The translations under genes were made by a program, and so were the position numbers. From an uncultured Carboxylicivirga sp. (GTDB lineage Bacteria > Bacteroidota > Bacteroidia > Bacteroidales > Marinilabiliaceae), in contig NZ_OY764327.1 of NCBI RefSeq assembly GCF_963668385.1, positions 2,418,001 through 2,482,000 on the forward strand: a DNA stretch of 64,000 nt, written 5' to 3'. A model generated the notes under the pieces. The model worked only from the letters and a program-made list of their open reading frames with translations, searched no databases and had not been told where the DNA came from. Shown in pieces: positions 8,367 through 22,200 of this stretch. Position 1 is the first letter of the stretch. Every line of letters begins with the position of its first letter.

Positions 8367-8960
8367 ATGCTCAAATCAACACTGTTTTTCTTGTTTTTAA
8401 TGGTAGCAACCATAGGCCATGCTCAATATAAAAAAGGCGATTGGTATGTAAGTCCAAAGATATCCTTTGCCGATTACAGCGATAAGAATGATTGGGATGG
8501 TTATAGCATATCAAAAATTCCACCAGTTTCGTTAGCACTTGAATATGGTACAAATGATTGGTTAAGTGTTGGAGGAATATTTGGATTTTATCGTGATAAA
8601 TATAAAAATGATACCATTGTAAGTAATGTGCAGCGATATAGTAAAGTTGCCATTGGAGGTTTGGCTTCAGTACATTTTGCTGCATGGATTGAAAAATGGA
8701 CTAATTACAATGTCTTTCTCGGTGATTGGGATTTTTACGTTACCGGAAGTGTGATGTTGGAATGGTCTTCTAAAAACGAGCAGGACGTTTGGAATGGTGA
8801 GCTCGAAGAATATGAGAGCTTTAAAAGTATAGATATGAAGTTTAAAGTAAGGCCATCTATAGGTGTTCGTTATTTTGTTACTGATGATATATGCATGCTA
8901 GTTGAGGTTGGAAAGGCTAACCTTGGATTGGTTACAACAGGACTTACTCTTAGGTTGTAG
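8367..8960 (+). CDS. Outer-membrane beta-barrel protein
   Basis: The 197-residue protein has a signal peptide (MLKSTLFFLFLMVATIGHAQ) and then barrel-like strands: GDWYVSPKISFADY, PPVSLALEYGTNDWLSVGG, YSKVAIGGLASVHFAAW, WDFYVTGSVMLEW, FKVRPSIGVRYFVTDD and the final LGLVTTGLTLRL. It resembles 8- to 10-stranded small barrels of Bacteroidota. It begins 8 bp after the PH-like membrane protein gene. Role unknown. Confidence 0.75.
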   Translation: MLKSTLFFLFLMVATIGHAQYKKGDWYVSPKISFADYSDKNDWDGYSISKIPPVSLALEYGTNDWLSVGGIFGFYRDKYKNDTIVSNVQRYSKVAIGGLASVHFAAWIEKWTNYNVFLGDWDFYVTGSVMLEWSSKNEQDVWNGELEEYESFKSIDMKFKVRPSIGVRYFVTDDICMLVEVGKANLGLVTTGLTLRL

Positions 8961-9000
8961 GAGGTTTCAAATGGTGTAGTTTTTTTGAAAAAATATTGTT

Positions 9001-9029
9001 GATAACTTAATGGTTTATAGGTATATTTA
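9001..9029 (+). promoter_or_regulatory. Candidate promoter for dprA
   Basis: A TTG at 8999-9001 and a TATATTTA box at 9022-9029 (seven of eight matches to TAnnTTTG) are 20 bp apart, close to the Bacteroidota -33/-7 arrangement, and sit 15-45 bp before the gene. Confidence 0.35.
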
Positions 9030-9044
9030 ATTAACCTTTAAATA

Positions 9045-10157
9045 TTGTTTTTGACCAAATTATTAAGATATCAGATAGCCCTTAGCCTTATAAAGGGAAT
9101 CGGGCCCAAATTAGCCCGCAATTTAGTAGCATATGTTGGTGATGTAGAAGAAGTTTTTAAACAGAGTAAATCTTCTTTATCTAAAATTCCCGGTATTGGG
9201 CCCGTTGTTGCGCAATCTATTAAAAGTGCTGATGTATTGGCAAGGGCTGATGAGGAAATAGAATTTATCCATCGACATCAGATTAAAGCTACTTTTTATA
9301 CCTCTGATGACTATCCTTCTCGTTTAAAATATTGTGATGATGCACCTTTACTGTTATATCTTAAAGGTGAGTTAGGTTTAGATTCGCCTAAAGTAATTGG
9401 AGTGGTAGGTACTCGTAGAGCTTCTGATGAAGCTAAAATTAACTGCGAACGTTTAATTACCGATCTGGCAATGCAGTTTCCTGATTTAGTTGTTGTTAGT
9501 GGATTGGCATATGGAGTGGATATCTGTGCGCATAATGTAGCCTTAAAAAACGGCTTAAAGACCTATGGTGTATTGGCCCACGGTTTAGATCGGATTTATC
9601 CTGCCTTGCATCGAAATACAGCAGCTCAAATGACGTCGAACGGGGGTTTGTTAACAGAGTTTATGACACAGACCAATCCCGATAAACCCAACTTCGTAAG
9701 GCGTAATAGAATTGTTGCAGGATTAATAGATGCGTTGATTGTTGTGGAATCAGGAATAAAAGGAGGAGCTGTTATTACAGCTCGTATTGCTCATTCTTAT
9801 AATCGTGATGTACTTGCTTTTCCCGGAAGTGTTAATCATGAATTGGCAAAAGGTTGTAATTATTTAATAAAAACGAATATTGCTGCCTTAATTGAAGATG
9901 CCAAAGATGTTACGAATGTTATGGGATGGGAAGCTGAGAAAAATCATGATTTGGTTCAAAAGAAAATTTTTAAAGAATTCAGTAACAAGGAAGAAGAGGT
10001 GTTATATGAGTTATTGTATAAAAACAAAGAAATGACAGCAAATGAGTTGAGTTTGGTTAGTGAATATCCAGTAAGTAAGGTGATTGCTTCCATGTTGTCG
10101 CTTGAGTTTGCCGGATTGGTGAAAACATTGCCAGGAAGCGCATTTCGGATACTTTGA
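9045..10157 (+). CDS. dprA: DNA-processing protein DprA
   Basis: DprA (Smf) loads RecA on incoming single-stranded DNA during natural transformation. The 370-residue protein shows an N-terminal helix-hairpin-helix region (about 5-70; LIKGIGPKLARNL, KIPGIGPVVAQSI). The Rossmann-like domain follows with VVGTRRASDEAK, VVSGLAYGVDICAHNVAL, LAHGLDRIYP, GGLLTEFM and the conserved FVRRNRIVAGL, VVESGIKGGAVITARIA. A winged-helix domain at the C-terminus (about 305-370) ends SAFRIL. The start is TTG; no in-frame ATG or GTG gives the conserved N-terminus, and a second TTG two codons on is an alternative. It is the only competence gene in the window. Confidence 0.94.
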   Translation: MFLTKLLRYQIALSLIKGIGPKLARNLVAYVGDVEEVFKQSKSSLSKIPGIGPVVAQSIKSADVLARADEEIEFIHRHQIKATFYTSDDYPSRLKYCDDAPLLLYLKGELGLDSPKVIGVVGTRRASDEAKINCERLITDLAMQFPDLVVVSGLAYGVDICAHNVALKNGLKTYGVLAHGLDRIYPALHRNTAAQMTSNGGLLTEFMTQTNPDKPNFVRRNRIVAGLIDALIVVESGIKGGAVITARIAHSYNRDVLAFPGSVNHELAKGCNYLIKTNIAALIEDAKDVTNVMGWEAEKNHDLVQKKIFKEFSNKEEEVLYELLYKNKEMTANELSLVSEYPVSKVIASMLSLEFAGLVKTLPGSAFRIL

Positions 10158-10222
10158 TTAGTAATTTGCTGATATTGGTTAATGTTTAGTACAAAAACTA
10201 AAGCTGTAGCAAACAATTTTAT

Positions 10223-10230
10223 TAGATTTG
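10223..10230 (+). promoter_or_regulatory. Candidate -7 box (TAGATTTG) for the giant adhesin gene
   Basis: TAGATTTG fits TAnnTTTG exactly and lies 50 bp before the start codon of the giant gene, giving a leader of roughly 40 nt. No convincing -33 box was found. Confidence 0.45.
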
Positions 10231-10279
10231 CGTAGAACGTTTAAGGAAAAATTCGAATTTAAACACAAAAAACGGGTCA

Positions 10280-13200
10280 ATGGGCATTAATACCCAAGCG
10301 TTAGTCAAAGATATTTTCAAGAAAAAGATAACATCATTGGTGTTTATCCTTGTTATGTTATGGGGTTATGCGCCATTAGCACAAGCACAAGCCGATTATT
10401 ATTATACTTTTGAGCATAATTGTACTGATGGGGTATTAAAAGCATCTGATATTCTGGCATACGGGGTGACTAATGGTATAATGAATAGTGGACACGCAAA
10501 GACCGGTAATTGGGACGATATAGATGTTTTGACATTTGCTGATCCTGCAATAACAAATGAGGATGCTATTTTTGAAGGTTATGTTGTTGGTGCAGAGTAT
10601 GAGTTGCTTTGGAATAAGAATGATCAACATTATTATCATATTACTGTTAAAATTGGTACGGCAGATGCCCCTGTGTTAAATGATTTTTCACCATTTAACC
10701 CTATTAATTGTGGAGCTTCATATCAACCAACCCTTAATATAGATATTAGTGGGGGTGTTGTAGGGAACTATTCCCTTGAATTGTTATATAATGGTAATCC
10801 AATTAACCCTACTTCATGGGGGCATAATACGAGTTCACAAGTTACTGCTGGTACAGGGGTTTTAACAACGGATGCAACTATTGTTTTAAACTCAGTAACC
10901 GATGCAGGTGGATGTATTGCTTCTGGTGGTCCATGGACAGCAGATTTCCTTTTTAATCTTGCTCCTGGTGCATTTGATGTCACAGGACCTAGTGTATGTC
11001 AGCCAACGGCACTTAATATGTTTGTTAATGTTCCACAAAGTGGTGTAACTTATTATGTAGTATTTAATGGTAGCAGGCTTGCCGGATCGGATAGAAGTAG
11101 TGCCCCCTATTCATGGAATTACACTGATGTAGGTACTTATGTGGTTTATGCCGAAAATCCTTGTGATCCGGCAAATCCAATGGCCATGAATCAGGCCGCT
11201 TATACTGTAAGCGCAATGCCTATAACATCATATGCTGTAACTGGAGTTAATGGATGTTCAAATCCAGGTGTTACTATTGGCTTAGCAAATACACAGGATT
11301 ATGCTTCAACAGGAGTTGTTTACAGCCTTCATAATGGAACTACATTAGTGGGTTCGACAATGGCAGGTACAGGTGGTGCTATCTCCTTTGCTACTGTTAC
11401 AACTCCAGGTACCTATAAAGTTGTTGCTATTAATGGGTGTGGAATGTATGATATGGATGGTGGAAGAACGGTAACAGTTTATGCCAATCCAATCGCATAC
11501 AATTTACAGGATAACTTAGGAAATAACAGCGTAACAACTTGTAATGGTAGTTCTGTAGGTTTATATCTTTCAAATAGTCAAACAAACGTAAACTATCAAT
11601 TATATAATGCATCTAATACTCCAATAGGTGCAGCAGTCGCAGGAACAGGAACAGGGCCATTGTTTATACAATCTGTATCGACTGCCGGTGTTTATTATAT
11701 AGTGGGTACAAATACCCTAACAGGTTGTGCAACCACTATGGGATCCATGTCGGTAAATTTTGTTGCAGAGCCGGTTGTTACTATTGCTGCTGGTCAGGTA
11801 TTTAATAAATGTGAAGGAACTAATACAGTATTTGGTATTAGTATTTCTATATTACCGACCGATCAGGGGCCTTGGAATGTTGTGTTTACTGATGGGACAA
11901 ATGATTTTACCTATATCGCAAATACACCGGTTACCAGCTGGACTTGCCCTAATGTACAATCAACACGTACATATACAATAAAATCTGTTACAGATGTTAA
12001 TGGTTGTACAAATACAAGTACTAATGTGGGATCTGCTGTTGTAAATGTGAATCCGGCTCCAGTTGTTTCAATGGATGGACCAGATGCAACCTGTGTTAAC
12101 AGTGGAGCAATTACAATCACTGCTAATACAACTCCTACAGAGACGGTTATTTCTAGCTATGTATGGAGTACCGGGGCTGCTGATAATAATCAAAAAACAA
12201 TTAGTGTAACTCCGGTTAATAATCCTCATACCTATTCAGTAACCGTTACATCTAATAAGGGATGTATTGGCTATGGTACAAAAGATATTGTAGTAAATCC
12301 ATTACCCATTATAGTCTTTAATCCAGCAGATACTGTATTTTGTCAGGATGATCCGTCAGAAGCTTTAACGGCAACTCCGGCCGGAGGAAAATTTTATGTA
12401 GATGGAGTATTGTTGCCTACCGCTTCTTTTAATCCGGCATTGTATGCGCAGGGAGATCATTCAGTTATGTATGTATATCAGGATAATACTACTACGTGTG
12501 AGAGCTCTGTTACTCATAAGTTTACGGTTAATCCGGTGCCTAATGTATATATATCCGGAGTTGGTAGTACTTATTGTTCAGATGATGGACCTATTACTAT
12601 TCAGGGAAATCCTGATGGAAGTGCTAATACTCCGCCAACGCCGGGTATTATAACATGTAATCCTGACGGAAGTTATTTTAATGATAATGGAGATGGAACT
12701 GCGAGTTTTAATATTGCCTCAGCTGTTTCAACTCAGGGCCCTGGTACTTATATTTTTACCTATACGTATATAAATGCTCAGGGGTGTGATGCCTCTGACA
12801 CTCATGCAATAACTATATTACCGGATTTTAATTCTACCTTATCTTTTACAGGTCTGAATGGTCCTGTTTGTGAACAGGCTGCTGCAATGAATCTGCAGGC
12901 ATACAATGATGGTGTGTTATTGAATAGTGGAATTTTTACAGGACCTGGTATTACAGATGGAGGTGATGATGGTACTGCTGTTTTTGATCCATCTGTTGCA
13001 GGAGCAGGTGTCCATACGGTTATGTTTAATTATCAAGATGCCAATGGTTGTAGTGGAACAGTTTCAAATACAATCACTGTTGGTACTCCATTAGATGTAC
13101 CTGGAGGTATAGAACCTTCATATTGTGCAGATGATAATACGGGTTTTAGGTTAGCTGGTTCAATTAATGGTAATCCACCAGTTGCGAGTGATGGTTCTAC

Positions 13201-16200
13201 ATTTGATATTTATGATCCGGATGACAACCCTATAGCTATTGGTATACCTAATGATACACAAAATTTTGTGCCTTCTGTTATAGTAGGTTCCAATAGTGGT
13301 AAAACCGGTGTTTATAAACTAGTATACAGATATTTTGATGCTGCATCAGGTTGTAACAACTCAATTACTTTTGATATTGATTTGGTTAAAATTCCAGATG
13401 CATCATTCACTTTTCCCGATGATGGAAGTGGAAACGAACAAACTGTTTTCTGTTATAATTATGGAGCTGTTGCATTAAAAACTGTTGATCCTGATGCGAG
13501 TTCATACGATACTCAGGTAACCTTTATAAATGGTGTTGTAGGTAGTAACTTTGGTTTTAATACAAAGGATACCTATATTAAATACCATCCTGAAGTAAAT
13601 TCTGTACGTATTCAATTCATCAATAAAGGTTGTTCGGCTGAAGTTACCAGACAGTTTTCGGTTGAGAGATTACAGGAAGAGATTATTTTTCCATGTGATG
13701 AGGTTTTTAGAAATAGTGGTGATTTTGATATCATAGCTAGTCAATATACCGTTGGTGATGCTACTTTTACAGGGGGAACCTGGTTAACAGATGGTGGTGA
13801 CAATACGGCTACTATAGATCCGGATATTACTGCTGGTGAATATACTGTATATATGCATTACGAAAGTGCAACAGGCTGTGAACAAGATACATTTAAAACA
13901 TTTACTATACATCCAGAACTTGGGTTTACAGGTTTTGAAGATGGAGATAAAATCTGTCAGGCATCCGGAGTGATAAATTTACAAGGTTTCCCAATGGTTG
14001 CCGGAGGAACAGGAATCTTTAAAACTCTAACCGGGTTAACCAATACGGGAAATGGGCAGGCCACACTTGATCCTTCAATAATGTCTTTGGGAGATAATCT
14101 TGTTGAATATGAATTTACAACAAGTGGAGGTTGTGTTTATAATGTCACCAAAACAATTACCATATTAAGTGCACCTACTGATTTGTTTGATGTAACTGGA
14201 GGTGGTGCTTTTTGTGTTGATGCACCAGCTGCAACAAAAGGAGTGGTTGTTGGTTTAAATGGATCAATAACAGGAGTAAGCTATGAGTTATTATTGAATG
14301 GAAGTAGCTTTTCAACTCCAATAAAACATACAGGAGACGGAAATGCATTTAATTTTAAAGATGCTGGTGGTACTGATATTCTTTTTACCGATCCAGGTAC
14401 ATATTCTGTAGTAGCCGAACAGAATGGCTGTACTGCCTATATGAATGGTACTGTAGATGTAGTTGAATATGAGTTGGTACTTGGTTTAGATTCTTTAAAA
14501 GACATAACATGTAAAAATGCTAATGATGGAATTGTAACAGTTAAAGGTAGTGGGGGGAGTGATTCTTATGAGTACTCTGTTAATGGTGGTACTAGCTGGC
14601 AAGCGTCACCAACTTTTATGGGTCTGACACCTGGTGATCATGATTTCTCAATTCGTGATGTAAACGTTGATGCAAGTAAGTGTAACGAAAGACTCAATGT
14701 ACTTACTGTTAATATATCTGAGCCATCGGCCATTGTTATTACAGAAAACTTAAGTCAAAAAATTAATGTAGGTTGTACGCCTTGTACACTAGGAGGTACT
14801 TGTGAGGGAAGTGCAACTATTTCAATTAATGGTGGTACTCCTGATTTTACCACTTATCCCGGAGTTGGCTATGCTATTCAGTGGTCAACTGGTGGAACAG
14901 ATCTTGTTGAAACTGGTATGCCGGAAGGAAATCACTACGTTGATGTTACAGATGCGAATGGATGTACCGAACGACTTGAAGTTGAGATATTTAAAAATAC
15001 TCCTTTGACTCTAACCGAAATTGCAGGTCACATTGATAATACTTGCAACGGAGGAGTTGAAGGTGAATTTATAGTACAAGCTGATGGTGGTTCAGGTATT
15101 TATCAGTTTTCATTAGTTGATCCGGCAATTGATGATACTCAATTCAAAAATGCAAATGTCGGAACTGATAGTTACCATGTTATAGAAAAATCAGCCGGAA
15201 GTTATTTGGTTTGGGTAAGAGATAAAGATCCTAAATATCAACGATGTGAAGCAGAGGTTGATGCCCCCATTGTAATTACTGAACCAGCTCCTTTATCAAT
15301 AGTTGTAGAATCTCAAAATGGTATTACCTGTTATGGTGCTTCAGATGGAAGCTTTATTGTAAGAGCATTAGGTGGCTCAGGAAATTATAGATTTTCAGAA
15401 ACTGATCCAGCTTTAGGTGGTGCTGTTTGGGAGCTTCCAAATAATAGTACTGATGGTTACGAACTTACACTTTTGAGTTTTGGAACTTATACTATCTGGG
15501 TCCAAGATTTTAATGATATAGATTGTGGTTATGTACCTATAGATGTTACTATTACAAATCTTGATGAATTGGATTTGGATGTAATTGAACACACCAATGT
15601 TTCATGTAACCTTGGCAATGATGGACGTTTGGAGGTATTAGCAAAAGGAGGATCGCTTAATTATGTTTATGAGTGGAGGCGAGGTGATGGTACTCCAATC
15701 TCAACAAATTCTTATATCGAAAATCTTACAGTTGCTGATGGACCTTATGAAGTTACCATTACTGATGTTCCAAATTCTTGTGGGCCGGTAACACGTAGTT
15801 TCGTAATTACAGAACCTGCATTACTTCAGGTAAATATTTTAGGAAGCATTATTGATGCAGATTGTGCTTCTGAACCAACAGGTCAGATTGCTGTAGAAAT
15901 TATTGGAGGTACTCCACCGTATAATCGAATTTGGAGTAATGGTGAAACCGCTACTAATGTTATTAGTAATTTAGCACCGGGTAATTATAGCCTTCGAGTT
16001 GAGGATGCTAAAGGTTGTGTGTTCGATAATGTTGCAACTCCATGGACAGTTGGCGTGGCAAGTGATATTACTCTGGAAGTTCCGGTAAGTTTAACTCCGA
16101 ATTATTGTTTCGGGGAAACCGAAGGGACATTGACTACAAAAGTTGATGGAGGAAGTGGTTGGTATGAATTTCGATTGGAGGGTCCTGTTGTAAAAGATTG

Positions 16201-19200
16201 GTCAAGACCAACACCTTTAGATGGAGATGAATTTACATTTTCTGGTTTGCCAGCTGGTGATTACGATTTAATGGTTCGGGATTATAATAATTCCAACTGC
16301 CAATATTTGTTGGGAACATATACAATCACGCAGTATGATGAATTGACTTTAACTTTTAATGCAGCAACGGATGTAAGTCATGTGAGTTGTTATGGTGGTA
16401 ATGATGGGTCTATAACGGTTTCTACGTCAGGAGGTTCTGGTGATTATGCATATAGTATTGATAATGGAGGAACTTGGTCGTTAGTATCAGAAATCAATAC
16501 AAAAACTTTTGATAATCTAACAAAAGGAACTTATCGTATTAAAGTCAGAGACTTTAATAATCCAGGATGTGTATCGTTAACTACCTTAGTAATTGATATA
16601 CAAGAACCTGCAGAGTTAAAGGTTGATGCTGTTAATAAAACAAATCCTTCCTGTTATGGTGAGTTAGACGGAACGATTACGCTTACAGCTCAAGGAGGTA
16701 GTGGTAATTATGATTACTACTGTGTGGAGACCAATAGTTGGCAAGTGTCTAATGTATTTACTTTACCGGCGGGAACGTATACTTTCCGCGTTAAAGATCA
16801 GGATGTTGTTGGATGTATGTCTGGTTTATCATCACCTGTAACAATTAATCAACCAAAATCATTTGAAACGACAGTTTCGAAAACTGATATTAGTTGTAAT
16901 GGTAGTAATGACGGAATAATCAAATTATCAACAGAATATTCAGATGGAACTGGAGGTGTATTTGTATATTCTATAAATGGAGGAGCGGATTGGTATTCAT
17001 CACCATTAACTGGGGTTCTACCAGGAAGTTATACTGTTATTACTAAAGATGTTAATAGTTCTTGTGAAGTTATTCATCCTACAATAATAACAATTGATGA
17101 ACAAGCATCACTTGTTACTTCACTCGTTTCTAAAACTGATGTGAGTTGTTTCGATGGTAATGATGGAGCTTTAAATATTTCTGTTGCAGGTGGAACCACC
17201 CCATATACTATTCAATGGGATGGAGTTAGTGATGCTAATGATGGAAAAACAGAGAATCCAAAGAATCTTAAAGCAGGAACTTATACTGTAAATATTGTTG
17301 ATGATAGAGGATGTGTTCATACAGATAACTATATAGTTAGTCAGCCTGATGAGATTGCTGCTGATTTTGATGTAACTCATATCGCTATTGGAGGAGAAAG
17401 TTCAGGTTCAATTGTAATTAACAATATAACGGGCGGCCCAACGACAAATTATGATGTTGTTTGGACTGATGATCTGTCAACGTCATTCTCAAGAACGAAT
17501 CTTTCTGCAGGTGATTATGAATTTACGGTTAATGTGAGAGATGCAAGTAATATTGTTGTTTGTAACAGAGTTTATAATGTTACATTAATAGATTTGAGTG
17601 CTCCTCTTGAGTTTGATCTAACATCAACAGATGCAGAATGTTATGGTGAGAATGGTAATATTCAGGTTCAGATTAATTCTGGAAATCCGGATTATACTAT
17701 AACCTGGTACAAAGGAGGAATACAACAAGGTCAGGTAACTACCAATAATATCATTACTAATATTGCTGTGGGTGAGGGTACTTACGAAGTAAATGTAACA
17801 GATAATGTTGGAGCAAGTATTACAAAAACTGCCACTTCGATTGAAGAGCCAGATGAGTTTGTTATTGAGGCTGTTATATTAAAAGATATTGTGTGTTACG
17901 GAAATACTGATGCTTCTTTAAGAGTAAATATTTCAGGAGATGCATGGATAAAGGCTGCAAGTACTGATGAGTTTAAAGTAACCTGGACCGATCCGAACGG
18001 TGTTAATATTAAAACAGACGAAGGTTGGTCTACAGCTGGAACTATTGCAAACTTATCAATTCCAGGAAATTATAGAGTTCAGGTTTATCAAGATGGTTAT
18101 CCAACTTGTATTTATGATGATAATATCTCTTTGTCTGATCCTGTGAAAATTGGTATTCAAACACCAGTTGTTAAAAATGTTTCATGCAATGGTTTAACGG
18201 ATGGTAGTATTATAATAACTCCGACTCCTACAGGCGTGGGGTATTTATATAGCTGGCAAAAGTCCCTAGATGGTGGTTCTACTTGGAATCCGATGATCAG
18301 TGAAACAGCTAACAATATTTCTAATCAACCTGCCGGTTGGTACATCGTAACTATTGAATCTGCTAGTACAGGATGTATATTTATTTCAGATCCAATAGAA
18401 ATCACTCAACCTAATACGATTTCTGCAAGTATAACTGATAACGATATACTTACTTGTAATGGAGATAATTCTGGAAGTATAAACATAGCTGGTATTACTG
18501 GTGGTACCGGACCTTATGCATATATTCTTAATGGGAATGAAACTCAACTTGCTGCTGGCGTATTTGATGTGAATATCAGTAATTTAAATGCTCAGAATTA
18601 TTCGATTTCAATCAGAGATGTTAATCAGTGTTATAGCACATCTTATTCTGGAGTAATTACTGAACCAGAAGAATTGATCGTTGATAACGTGGTGGCTAGT
18701 ATGGATTGCGATGATGCAACAAGCGGGGAATTAACATTTACCATCGAAGGAGGTAGGTATGATAGTAATGGAGATCAAAATTATGGTGTTATTCTAAGTG
18801 GTGATAATCAATCAGATATTGTTATTAATACAGTTAACAATATAGGTGGAGGAGTTGTGACAGTCAATGATCCATTATTAAAATCACTTATTCCTGATAA
18901 TTACACTCTTAAAGTTAGAGATCTTGAGTCTAATTCGACAGATCAGTGTGAAATATCTATTGAATTCACGTTAGAATTAATTAATATAGAAGGTATTGTT
19001 CATTATGCATCATGCGAAGGTGTTGCTGATGGAAGTATATCCAATATTACTTTAGACGGAGTTTCAACTAATTATACATTTAGTTGGTCAACCATAGATG
19101 GTAATGGTATTGATAACAGTACTTTAAATCAGTCTGGCTTATCTGTGGGAACCTACACTTTATCTATCATAGATGCTTTAAGAGGATGTACCGTCACAAA

Positions 19201-22200
19201 AGATTTTGTTATAGAAGCTGACCCAGCAAATAATATTGTTATTGATGGTACAGTTGTTGATGTTATTTGTTCTGGAGAATCCAATGGATCGATTGCGATT
19301 TCGGTTTCTGGTGCCGGTGTTAATCCTTCTTATCAATGGACTGGACCCGCTGGTTTTGTATTCACTGATCCTACGGATCAAAATCAAACCAACTTAATTA
19401 GTGGACAATATACTGTTGAAGTATTTTCTGAGAATAACAATTTATGTTCAGCAACGCGTTCTTTTACAGTTAATCAACCAAATCCGATTACGTTTGATGC
19501 TTATTTTGAGTATACAAGTTGCGATCCGTACCAGCGTACTTTGAAGGTTGATAATGAAATAGGTGGAACAGGAACGTATAACTATGTTTGGACAGGGCCA
19601 GCCTTCAATCCATCTGTGCCAAGTGACCCGACAAATGTATTGATTACTCAAGGAGGTACTTATACAATTAAAATTACCGATGCTAAAAACTGTAGTGCAG
19701 AACGGACCATTGGTGTTCCTGAAGACATATCTATAGAGCCAGTTATTAATGATGTTTCATGTAATAAAGGTGTTGATGGGTACATAGAGTTAAATGTAGC
19801 TGGAGGTAGTGGTAATTATACTTTTGCATGGACCGGTCCTGCGGGTTATACTTCTACTACAAGAAATATTTATGGTTTAGAATCTGGAGATTATATAGTT
19901 ACCATTACTGATGTTAATGAAAATGATGGAACGGATTATTGTTCTGCTCAATTTACTTTAACGATTGAAGAACCAGGTGCAATTGATATAAGTGAAACTG
20001 TTAAGGATGTTTCATGTTCTGGAAATTCAGATGGTGAAATAAGAATAGAAGTGTCTGGTGGTACAGGTGATTATTCATATACTTGGAGTCCTGCAACCGC
20101 AGGTGCTTCTTCAACCGACAGATATAGAACAGAATTACCTGCTGATAATTATACAGTTGAAGTTATCGATAATAGTGGTTGTAAAGCTCAAAAAACGATC
20201 GCTGTAAAAGAAGATGCAAAGATTGAAATATCAGCTGTTGTGACAGACACTCAATGTGATGGTACTGCTGGGGCTATTGATGTTACAGTTACCGGAGGTT
20301 CAGGAGTTGGTTTCTCCTATGATTGGAGCACCATCGATGGTACAGGTATTGTTGCCGGTGATGAAGATCAAACCGGTTTAACTGGTGGTACTTATACTGT
20401 GTTAGTTAGGGATATCGGACCCGGAAGAAATTGTACAATTTCCGCAACTTACACACTATCAGATGCTATTGAAATTGTTAATGATGTGATTACTCCTGTT
20501 TCATGCGAGGGCAATGATGATGGTAGTATCACTTTTGATGTTGTTGGTGGTGATGGAAATTATACTTATACATGGTCAACAATCGATGGTAGTACTTCTT
20601 CATTAACGCCTGGAGCTAAAAATCAAGGAGGTTTATCTCCGGGTACGTATACTGTTGTTGTAAAGGATGGCCGTGTATCTGGTGGAACTGATTGTGAAAT
20701 TACCAAAGATTTTGTAGTTGAAGCCTCTACTGGACTTGATGTTAATGTTGTAATTTCACATGTAGTGTGTTACGGAACTTCAACAGGATCTCTATTGGCA
20801 ACTGTAACAGGTGGAAGTGGTAACTATAGTTATGAATGGAGTACAGGTGCAACTACAGAATCAATAGCAAATGTGCCAGCTGGTATTTATACGTTGGAAG
20901 TTACTGATGATGATTTAGGATGTTCATATTTAGCATCATATAATATAACTCAGCCTACTCAGGCAATAAATATTGTAATAAACAAAATTCAGGATGTATT
21001 GTGTTATGGTGCAGCAACGGGAGAAATTGATGTAACTGTTTCTGGTGGAACAGCACCTTATAATTATATATGGACAAGTTCTAGCTCCAGTAATCCTGTA
21101 GGAAGTAATCCAACTGCTTTACAAGCCGGTATATATTCACTAACCATTAAAGATGCGAAGGGTTGTACTTTAAATTCAGGTGATATTGAAATAACTCAAC
21201 CTGCTCAGGAAATTGAAATTGCAGAACCAGTGGTTACTGATGTTGCTGTTACTGGACAAAGTACAGGTAAGATTCAGATATCAGTTTCCGGAGGTACCGG
21301 TTCTTACACTTATCAATGGTTCGATAATACAGGAACTGCCATTGGTACTAATAGTCCCTTATTGCAATATCAACCAGCTGGGTTGTATGACGTCTTAGTC
21401 ACTGATGCAAATTCGTGTACTGCTCGTATCGATGATATCAGAATTAAGGAGCCTGGATTGTTATTAGGTTTCGATTATAAGAAATACAATATACGTCCTT
21501 GTAGTGGAGATGCGAATGGAGTTATTGATATAGCAACGGTTTATGGTGGAACACCGGATATGACAACTGGTACAGCATTATACCATATTGTTATTACCCG
21601 TGGTGCTACTGTTATAGCTGATGTTAATGATATCAAGCATACAGCAACTAATCTTACTCCAGGTACATATAGAATAACTGTTACAGATGATAACAATGTT
21701 AGTGAAACAGTTGATGTCGTGTTGGAAGAAGCTTCGGCTCTTAATATACTAACAATCGTAAACAATAATGTTACTTGTTATACCGGATCAGATGGATCCA
21801 TTCAAGTAACAGTTGGTGGAGGTCAACCAAGTAATCCAGATGGTTATTATTTGGTTGAAATTAATGGTGATGATAATGGTTACTACGATTTTGAAGATAA
21901 AGCTTTAGCCAATACTCCATTTAATTTCGATAATTTACCTGCAGGAAATTATACCATTCGTGTAACAGATTATGTATTAGATGTAACCGAAACTAATCAT
22001 CCAGATAGAGATCAAGGTAATTGTTATCTGGAAGATACAAAGGTTATTACTCAGCCCGAAGCTTATGTTGTATTATCTGCTGCTGACGGTTCTTCTGAAA
22101 TATGTAATGGTGAAGATCTAAATATTGCATTAACAACTTCGAATTGGGACTTTACAAAAGGTAATTTAAGAGTTACCCTTTATGATGGTACTAGCAGCTG

